From Gammaproteobacteria bacterium (GTDB taxonomy: Bacteria; Pseudomonadota; Gammaproteobacteria; SZUA-140): DNA of 64,000 nucleotides. The notes beneath the pieces are model-generated. The model ran no database searches. It was not told the origin of the DNA and saw nothing but the letters and a program-made list of their open reading frames with translations. Within the stretch, counting starts at the first letter, position 1. Each line of letters starts with the position of its first letter. The stretch spans positions 620,001-684,000 of the forward strand of contig JADJQS010000002.1 in the NCBI GenBank assembly GCA_016712635.1, given 5' to 3'. Shown here piece after piece: positions 58,051 to 64,000 of the stretch. The position numbers and the translations under genes were made by a program.

Positions 58051-58800
58051 ATGCGCATGCGCGAATTTCTGATCCCCGGACTGCTCGCCGTGCTGCTCGC
58101 CGGCTGCGCCACCTCGGGCGACAACGGGCCGGAGACCGACGCCGCGCGGCTCTACCAGCTCGGCAAGGAGGCGCTGCGCGAGGGCTACTACGAGACCGCG
58201 ATCAAGCATTTCGAGGATCTGGCGGCGCGTTACCCCTTCGGCGACGCCGCCGCGCAGGCGCAGCTCGACCTCGCCTACGCCTATTACAAGTACGACCAGC
58301 CCGAGCAGGCGATCAGCACCGCCGACAGCTTCATCAAGACCTACCCGCGCCACCCCGACGTCGATTACGCCTACTACCTGCGCGGTCTCGCCAACTTCGG
58401 CCAGACCAGCGCCATCCTCGACAGCATCGCCCGCATCGATCCGTCGCGGCGCGACCCGCGCGCCGCGCTCGAGTCCTTCCAGCACTTCGCCGAACTGGTC
58501 AAGCGCTATCCCGACAGCCGCTACGCGCCGGACGCGGTGCAGCGCATGGTGCACCTGAAAAACTATCTCGCCAAGCACGAGATGTTCGTCGCCGACTATT
58601 ACATGCAGCGCGGCGCCTGGGTCGCGGCAGCCAACCGCGCCAGGTACGTCATCGAGACCTATCCGCAGACCGGCTCGGTGCCGCACGCCCTCGCCGTGAT
58701 GGCCGAGGCCTACGACCGCCTCGGCCTGGACGACCTCGCGGCCGGGGCGCGCCGCGTGCTGGAACTCAATCCGCCCGCCGAAGCGGGCCAGGACGGCTGA
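58051..58800 (+). CDS. bamD: Outer membrane assembly lipoprotein BamD
   Basis: The 249-residue lipoprotein (LLAVLLAGC, Cys19) has about five TPR units: LYQLGKEALREGYYETAIKHF, AQAQLDLAYAYYKYDQPEQAI, HPDVDYAYYLRGLANF, YPDSRYAPDAVQRM and DYYMQRGAWVAAANRARY. BamD is the essential lipoprotein of the BAM complex that folds beta-barrels such as the porin here. Start at ATG 58051 is fixed by GCGAGG 8 bases upstream and by TATAAT at 58017-58022, which excludes the ATG at 58021. Its closest relative is the SPOR-fused gene just upstream. Confidence 0.93.
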   Translation: MRMREFLIPGLLAVLLAGCATSGDNGPETDAARLYQLGKEALREGYYETAIKHFEDLAARYPFGDAAAQAQLDLAYAYYKYDQPEQAISTADSFIKTYPRHPDVDYAYYLRGLANFGQTSAILDSIARIDPSRRDPRAALESFQHFAELVKRYPDSRYAPDAVQRMVHLKNYLAKHEMFVADYYMQRGAWVAAANRARYVIETYPQTGSVPHALAVMAEAYDRLGLDDLAAGARRVLELNPPAEAGQDG

Positions 58801-58841
58801 CGGCGCCGCGCGGCACGCGAACGAACGCGGGGAGACACGCC

Positions 58842-59399
58842 ATGTGGGATTTCTTTGAGACGGTGCGCCACCGCCACTCGGTGCGCAAATACCGCGCCGG
58901 CGGGGCGATCGAGCGGGAAAAGCTGCACGCCGTGCTGGAAGCGGCCTGCGCGGCACCGTCCGCCGGCGACCTGCAGTCCTACCGCATCTACGTGGTGGAG
59001 AACGCGGAGCTGCGCCGGCGCCCGGCGGGGGGGGGGCGGCGGGGGGGGGGGGGGGCGGCCGGGCGGCGCCGGGGGCCGGCCCGGGGGCCGACGGCGCCGG
59101 CCTGCCTGGTGTTCTGCGCCGATACCGGGCGCGCGGCGGAACAGTACGGGGAGCGCGGACGCGCGCTGTTCGCCCTGCAGGACGCGACCATCGCAGCGGC
59201 CTATGCCCAGCTTGCGGTCGTGGCGGCGGGACTCGGCTCGACCTGGGTCGGCGCCTTCGACGCGGCGGAGGTGGCGCGCGTGCTGGGGCTGGAAACGGGG
59301 CTGCAGCCGATTGCGCTGCTCAGCGTGGGGTATCCCGCCGAGCTGCCGCCGCCCACGCCGCGCCGGCCGCTCGACGAGGTCGTCCGCCACCTCCCCTGA
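58842..59399 (+). CDS. Nitroreductase family protein with an anomalous G-rich tract
   Basis: The 185-residue FMN-dependent oxidoreductase has FFETVRHRHSVRKYRAG at the N-terminus, HAVLEAACAAPSAGDLQSYRIYVV, LVFCADTGRAAEQYGERG, DATIAAAYAQLAVVAAGLGSTWVGAF and a C-terminal VGYPAELPPPTPRRPLDEVV. Between residues about 62 and 86 (59024-59100) the sequence is nearly all G and C and encodes a Gly/Arg-rich stretch where the family has an ordinary helix, yet the frame is kept. That stretch looks like a sequencing or assembly fault rather than protein. RBS GGGGAGA precedes the ATG. Substrate unknown. Confidence 0.8.
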   Translation: MWDFFETVRHRHSVRKYRAGGAIEREKLHAVLEAACAAPSAGDLQSYRIYVVENAELRRRPAGGGRRGGGGAAGRRRGPARGPTAPACLVFCADTGRAAEQYGERGRALFALQDATIAAAYAQLAVVAAGLGSTWVGAFDAAEVARVLGLETGLQPIALLSVGYPAELPPPTPRRPLDEVVRHLP

Positions 59400-59405
59400 C
59401 GGGGT

Positions 59406-59744
59406 TCAGATGGCGTCCGAACCGGTCTCGCCGGTGCGGATGCGCAACACCTTCAGCACCTCGGTCACGAAAATCTTGCCGTCACCGATGTTGCCGGTGC
59501 GCGCCGCCTTGGTGATGGCGTCGATGCAGGTCTCGACCTGGTCGTCGTCCACCACCACCTCCACCTTGATCTTGGGCAGGAAATCCACCACGTACTCGGC
59601 GCCGCGATACAGCTCGGTGTGACCCTTCTGGCGGCCGAAACCCTTGACCTCGGTCACCGTCATGCCGGCGATGCCGATTTCCGACAGCGCCTCGCGCACA
59701 TCGTCCAGCTTGAACGGCTTGATCACCGCCTCTACCTTCTTCAT
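59406..59744 (-). CDS. glnB: Nitrogen regulatory protein P-II
   Basis: The 112-residue trimeric P-II protein has Tyr51 for uridylylation in the T loop (ELYRGAEYVVDF), VEAVIKPFKLDDVREAL at the N-terminus and GDGKIFV for ATP binding. It senses 2-oxoglutarate, ATP/ADP and glutamine and controls glutamine synthetase adenylylation and NtrB. It is next to nadE, the glutamine-dependent NAD synthetase; binding of P-II to NadE is known in some bacteria. It lies 15 bp after nadE. glnK cannot be excluded, but no amtB is present. Confidence 0.93.
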   Translation of the reverse strand: MKKVEAVIKPFKLDDVREALSEIGIAGMTVTEVKGFGRQKGHTELYRGAEYVVDFLPKIKVEVVVDDDQVETCIDAITKAARTGNIGDGKIFVTEVLKVLRIRTGETGSDAI

Positions 59745-59759
59745 GGACTGCTCCTCCTT

Positions 59760-61430
59760 CTATCCCTGGTTCGATGACTGCTTGTCCCGCGGCGCCCCGT
59801 TGGCATCCTCGAACCCCGAGGTGATCGGGTAGCGCCGGTCGCGCCCGAAGGCGCGGCGCGAGATGCGTACGCCGGGCGGCGCCTGCCGGCGTTTGTACTC
59901 GTTGCGGTTGACCATCGCAACGCAGCGCCTGACGGTGCCGGCATCGTAGCCCTCGGCGACGATCTGCTCCACGCCCATGTCCTTCTCGACATAGCGCTCG
60001 AGGATCGCATCGAGCACCGGATAGGGCGGCAGGCTGTCCTCGTCCTTCTGGTTCGGCGCGAGCTCCGCCGTCGGCGGCCGCTCGAACACCCGCTCCGGGA
60101 TCACCGCGCCCAGCGCGTTGCGGTAGCGCGCCAGCCGGTAGACCAGCGTCTTCGGCACGTCCTTGATCGGTGCGAAGCCGCCCGCCATGTCACCGTAGAG
60201 CGTCGCGTAGCCGACCGCGAGTTCGCTCTTGTTGCCGGTGGTGAGCACGATTTTACCCTTCTTGTTGGAAATCGCCATCAGGATGACGCCGCGGCAGCGC
60301 GCCTGGATGTTCTCCTCGGTGGTGTCGGCGCGCGTTCCGGCGAACTCCTCGCGCAGCATGGCGAGGAAGGCCTCGAAGGCGGGCTCGATCGGTATCACAC
60401 GGTAGTCGACGCCGAGCGCGGCGGCCTCGGCCTGCGCGTCCTCCCGGCTCATGTCCGCGGTATAGCGCGACGGCATCATCACCGCCTCCACGCGCGCGGC
60501 ACCGAGGGCGTCGACGGCGATGGCGAGCGTCAGGGCCGAATCAATCCCGCCCGACAGCCCGATCACCGCCCCGGAGAAGCGGTTCTTGTCGACATAGTCG
60601 CGCACGCCGAGCACGAGGGCGCGGTACAGCGCGGCCTCGTCGGCGAGCGGGGCGGCGACGGCGCCGGGCAGCGGGGCGACGCGTCCCGCAGCGTCGAGAC
60701 TGAACTCCGCCGGGACAAGCCCCTGCTCCCAGGCCTGCATGCGCTGCGTCACCGCGCCCGCGGCGTCCATCACGAAGGATTCGCCGTCGAACACCAGCTC
60801 GTCCTGGCCGCCGACCAGGTTGAGGTAGAGCATCGGAACGCGCGTGGCGAGCACGCGCGCACGCAGCGCGGTCTCGCGCTCGGCGCGCTTGCCGAGATGG
60901 AACGGCGAGGCGTTGATGTTGATGATCAGCCGCGCGCCGGCGCCGACGCACTGCTCGACCGGCCCGGGCTGCCAGATGTCCTCGCACACTGTCAGGCCGA
61001 CCGGTATGCCCCTGATCGGCACCACGCAGGGATCCGCGCCCGCGACGAAATAGCGCTTCTCGTCGAACACGCTGTAGTTCGGCAGCAGCTGCTTGTGGTA
61101 GGACGCGACGACCGCCCCGTCGCGCAGCAGCGAGGCTGCGTTGTAGAGGCGCTCCTGGTACAGGCGCGGATAGCCGACGATCACGTCGATGCCGCGCGTC
61201 TCCCGCGCGATGCGCTCCAGCCCGGCGCGCACCCGCTCGATCAGGGCCGGGCGCAGCAGCAGGTCCTCGGGGGGATAGCCGGTCAGCGCGAGTTCGGGGA
61301 ACACCACGCAATCGGCCGCGAGCTCGGCCCGCGCCCGGGCCGCGGCCGCGATCATGCGCCCGGCGTTGCCCGCCACGTCGCCTACCAGAAAGTCGAGCTG
61401 CGCCATTGCGATGCGCAAGGATTCACTCAC
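59760..61430 (-). CDS. nadE: Glutamine-dependent NAD+ synthetase
   Basis: The 556-residue two-domain enzyme has an N-terminal nitrilase-type glutaminase with Glu46 (FPELALTGYPPEDL), Lys113 (YHKQLLPNYSVFDEKRYF) and Cys149 (VCEDIW), and a C-terminal synthetase with the PP-loop GLSGGIDSAL (291-300). It amidates nicotinate adenine dinucleotide to NAD+ using glutamine nitrogen. Start at GTG 61428-61430 keeps the conserved SESLRIAMAQLDFLVGD; ATG 61404-61406 is too short. The frame joins that of ssb upstream only because ssb is frameshifted; they are separate genes. Confidence 0.94.
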   Translation of the reverse strand: MSESLRIAMAQLDFLVGDVAGNAGRMIAAAARARAELAADCVVFPELALTGYPPEDLLLRPALIERVRAGLERIARETRGIDVIVGYPRLYQERLYNAASLLRDGAVVASYHKQLLPNYSVFDEKRYFVAGADPCVVPIRGIPVGLTVCEDIWQPGPVEQCVGAGARLIININASPFHLGKRAERETALRARVLATRVPMLYLNLVGGQDELVFDGESFVMDAAGAVTQRMQAWEQGLVPAEFSLDAAGRVAPLPGAVAAPLADEAALYRALVLGVRDYVDKNRFSGAVIGLSGGIDSALTLAIAVDALGAARVEAVMMPSRYTADMSREDAQAEAAALGVDYRVIPIEPAFEAFLAMLREEFAGTRADTTEENIQARCRGVILMAISNKKGKIVLTTGNKSELAVGYATLYGDMAGGFAPIKDVPKTLVYRLARYRNALGAVIPERVFERPPTAELAPNQKDEDSLPPYPVLDAILERYVEKDMGVEQIVAEGYDAGTVRRCVAMVNRNEYKRRQAPPGVRISRRAFGRDRRYPITSGFEDANGAPRDKQSSNQG

Positions 61431-61518
61431 GGCGGACTGCCTCTGCGGAAGAGAAGCGGGTGCGCCGCGCCGGGCGTTCGGACCGGACGCGGCGCGGGGT
61501 AAACGGCAAGCGCGCCGC

Positions 61519-61982
61519 TCAGAAGGGGATGTCGTCGTCGAAGTCGTCGGCTCCCGCCGCGACCTGCTCGCGCGCGGCCGGCGCGGTCTGGGACTGGCCG
61601 GAACGTTCGCCGTAACTCTCGCTGCTGCTGCCGCCCGCGCCGCCGCGGCCGTCGAGCATCTGCATCTCGCTGGCGATGATCTCGGTGGTGTAGCGGTCGG
61701 TGCCGCTGTTCTTGTCCTGCCATTTGCGCGTGCGCAGGCTGCCCTCGACGTACACCTTGGGCCCTTCTTGAGGTATTCGCCCGCGATCTCGGCCAGGCGG
61801 TTATAGAACACCACGTTGTGCCATTCCGTGCGTTCCTGTTTCTCGCCCGACTGCTTGTCCTTCCACGACTCCGAGGTGGCCAGCGTGACGTTCGCCACCG
61901 CACCGCCGCTCGGCATGTAACGCACCTCCGGGTCCTTGCCCAGATTGCCAATCAGAATGACCTTGTTCACGCCTCTTGCCAT
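61519..61982 (-). pseudogene. ssb: Single-stranded DNA-binding protein gene with a one-base frameshift
   Basis: The first part encodes MARGVNKVILIGNLGKDPE, TLATSESWKDK and FYNRLAEIAGEYLKKG, the SSB OB-fold. It then changes frame near 61759-61766 and continues as VYVEGSLRTRKWQDKN through a Gly/Ser linker to the acidic tip DFDDDIPF. The run GGGCCC on the coding strand should be GGGCCCC; adding one C restores a protein of about 154 residues. The acidic C-terminus, needed to bind repair partners, is intact. As SSB is essential, an assembly or sequencing error is likelier than a true mutation. Confidence 0.93.
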
Positions 61983-62010
61983 GCTCGTCTCCCGGATGCT
62001 TGCACAGATA

Positions 62011-63420
62011 CTATGAATTCATCGCCCCGCCTGCGGCCCACTCGGCTGCCAGCCGGTCCAGCCGGGCGTAGTCCACCTCGCGGCTGTCCACCTTAAGATA
62101 CGCCACCCCCTCCTCCATCACAACAACCGCCTCGGCCACCCCGGGCAGGGCGAGCAGCTCGTGCTCCCGTCGCGCGGCCTCGGCGGAGGGTCCGTTCTTG
62201 CGGCCTTCCCCCATGGAAATCATATAGCTACTGAGGTAGCGCGGCGGCGCCATGGTGCGCGCCCACAGCCACCACAGGGTGGCGGCCAGGGCGCAGAAGC
62301 CGAACACCGCCCCGATGCCGCCCTGTCCGTAGAGCATACCGCCGGCCACCCCTCCGGTGAAGGCGCCGAGGAACTGCGAGGTCGAGTAGACCCCCATCGC
62401 GGTGCCCTTCTTGTCCGCCGGGGCGAACTTTGCGATCAGCGAGGGCAGCAGCGCCTCCAGCACATTGAAGGCGACGAAGAACAGCAGCAGCAGGGCGACG
62501 ATCGCGGCCAGCGAATGGTGGAAGAAGGCGAGGCCGAGCTCGGCCAGCGCGATGCCGGCCACGGCGGACAGGAACACCTCCTTCAGCCGCCGGCGCTTTT
62601 CCGCGATCACCACCAGCGGCACCATCACCGCCAGCGCGACGAGCAGCACCGGGAGATAGACGTAGCCGTGGCGGGATATCTCGACCCCGGCGAAATCGCG
62701 CAGCGCGAACGGCAGCGCGACGAAGCTCGCGGTGAGGATGCAATGGAGGGCGAAGATGCCGCCGTCGAGGCGCCGCAGTTGCGGGTCGCGCAGCACCTGG
62801 CCGAAGAATCCCGGCACCGCGCCGGTGTCGCGGTGCGGACGGTGGCGCGCCGGATCGGGCACCACCAGGTACAGCAGGGCGATGCCGACGAGGGCGAGCA
62901 GCGCGGTCAGCCAGAAGATGCCGGGTACGCCGATCCAGTGGTTCAGGACCGGGCCGGCCGCGAGCGAGAGCGCGAACGACAGGCCGATGCTGATGCCGAT
63001 CATCGCCATCGCCTTGGTGCGGTGCTCCTCGCGCGTGAGGTCGGCGGCGAGCGCCATCACCGCCGCGGCGATGGCGCCGCAGCCCTGCACCACGCGGCCG
63101 AGGATGATGCCGGAGATGGAATCGGCGCTGGCGGCCATCACACTGCCGAGCGCGAAGATGACCAGGCCGAAGGCGATCACCGGCTTGCAGCCGAGGCGGT
63201 CGGACAGCATGCCGAACGGAACCTGCAGCACGGCCTGCGACAGCCCGTAGGCGCCGATGGCCAGGCCGATCAGTACCGGCTCGACCGCGCCGAAGGTCTC
63301 CGAGGCGTAGAGCGAGAACACCGGCAGGATCATGAACATGCCGAGCATTCGGAAGGAAAAGATCGCGGCCAGCGACAGCGCGGCGCGGCGCTCGACGGCC
63401 GTCATACTCTCATGCGACAT
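62011..63420 (-). CDS. MFS transporter with C-terminal YAM-like domain (YajR-like)
   Basis: The 469-residue protein has 12 membrane helices (FRMLGMFMILPVFSLYA; motif A GMLSDRLGCKP; RVVQGCGAIAAAVMALAADLT), and a small soluble ferredoxin-like C-terminal domain (HELLALPGVAEAVVVMEEGVAYLKVDSREVD) as in E. coli YajR. A drug or metabolite proton antiporter is likely; the substrate is unknown. The conserved order uvrA (divergent), MFS, ssb is seen in many gammaproteobacteria. Its stop lies 28 bp before the ssb start. Confidence 0.9.
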   Translation of the reverse strand: MSHESMTAVERRAALSLAAIFSFRMLGMFMILPVFSLYASETFGAVEPVLIGLAIGAYGLSQAVLQVPFGMLSDRLGCKPVIAFGLVIFALGSVMAASADSISGIILGRVVQGCGAIAAAVMALAADLTREEHRTKAMAMIGISIGLSFALSLAAGPVLNHWIGVPGIFWLTALLALVGIALLYLVVPDPARHRPHRDTGAVPGFFGQVLRDPQLRRLDGGIFALHCILTASFVALPFALRDFAGVEISRHGYVYLPVLLVALAVMVPLVVIAEKRRRLKEVFLSAVAGIALAELGLAFFHHSLAAIVALLLLFFVAFNVLEALLPSLIAKFAPADKKGTAMGVYSTSQFLGAFTGGVAGGMLYGQGGIGAVFGFCALAATLWWLWARTMAPPRYLSSYMISMGEGRKNGPSAEAARREHELLALPGVAEAVVVMEEGVAYLKVDSREVDYARLDRLAAEWAAGGAMNS

Positions 63421-63429
63421 AAGGGTTTT

Positions 63430-63459
63430 TTGCCTTGCCCGTGATAAAGCGGCTATATT
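63430..63459 (+). promoter_or_regulatory. Possible uvrA promoter
   Basis: TTGCCT (63430-63435), 18 bp, TATATT (63454-63459), 31 bp before the ATG of uvrA. No LexA box is seen across it. Confidence 0.4.
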
Positions 63460-63489
63460 AACAGGTTGCTTTTAAGAGCGGGAATTCGC

Positions 63490-64000
<511 letters not shown>

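Noticed and set aside
59760..61982. A fused SSB-NadE protein
   Set aside because: The fusion exists only because ssb has a one-base deletion; both genes have their own normal ends, and nadE has its own GTG start.
63440..63489. A LexA (SOS) box in front of uvrA
   Set aside because: CTATATTAACAG lacks the required CTGT half; no CTGT-N8-ACAG was found.

Overview
The window is a gene-dense, high-GC stretch of a gammaproteobacterial chromosome. The order bamD next to divergent rluD, uvrA / MFS (YajR-like) / ssb, glnB next to nadE, phoB-phoR-phoU and def all point to Gammaproteobacteria. ArsJ, GDP-mannose mannosyl hydrolase and two VPLPA-CTERM proteins fit a Chromatiales or Acidiferrobacterales-like environmental lineage, but I cannot name a genus. 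Nearly all genes are ordinary chromosomal genes; no rRNA, tRNA, CRISPR, prophage or transposase gene was seen. About 58 protein genes are supported. Two are frameshifted (an OmpA-family porin and ssb), one carries a suspicious G tract (nitroreductase), and one is cut by the window end (uvrA).

Layout. 0.1-5.6 kb: a Spy-like periplasmic chaperone, then a minus-strand run (pgeF, ankyrin lipoprotein, ZIP transporter, GcvR-like ACT protein, peptide deformylase, TerC). 5.6-10.1 kb: a heptanucleotide repeat element, then a PlcP-type metallophosphoesterase divergent from two GT4 glycosyltransferases and a PAP2 phosphatase. 10.2-11.7 kb: exopolyphosphatase. 11.8-17 kb: GlxA-type regulator / homocysteine methyltransferase, a REP-like pair, an RluA-like protein and an ABC exporter. 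17.2-23.5 kb: broken OmpA gene, GDP-mannose hydrolase, and a five-gene arsenic operon arsR-arsC-acr3-gapdh-arsJ. 23.5-28.4 kb: LTA-synthase-like sulfatase, two VPLPA-CTERM exported proteins and an HDOD protein, then the second heptanucleotide element. 28.6-33.2 kb: minus-strand signalling cluster (small HDOD-associated protein, HDOD, hybrid kinase, CheY-like regulator, IsdG-like monooxygenase, exported protein). 33.6-43.6 kb: polyphosphate kinase, porin, slipin/NfeD pair, RND pump. 43.7-51.1 kb: GSCFA protein in a less GC-rich stretch, SixA, ParA-CHAD pair and divergent pyruvate kinase-like gene. 51.2-55.6 kb: MgtC/DUF4010 protein and phoU, phoR, phoB. 55.6-64 kb: rluD, a SPOR-fused BamD paralogue, bamD, nitroreductase, glnB, nadE, ssb, YajR-like MFS and uvrA.

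The theme tying distant parts together is phosphate. The window holds the PhoBR-PhoU regulators, polyphosphate kinase and exopolyphosphatase, a CHAD (polyphosphate-binding) protein paired with a ParA ATPase, a porin, and a locus that looks like the PlcP/Agt phospholipid-to-glycolipid remodelling pathway. By eye I find PhoB-box-like direct repeats (CTGTCAT-type heptads at 11-bp pitch) in front of ppk, the plcP/agt divergent region, the porin, phoU, phoB and the pyruvate kinase-like gene. These are unscored visual matches and need a matrix search.

Two dispersed non-coding families are present: a fold-back element with 20-22 copies of GTGAGGC plus a conserved core (two copies), and REP-like GGGGACAG palindromes (three loci, plus a diverged one serving as the ppk terminator).
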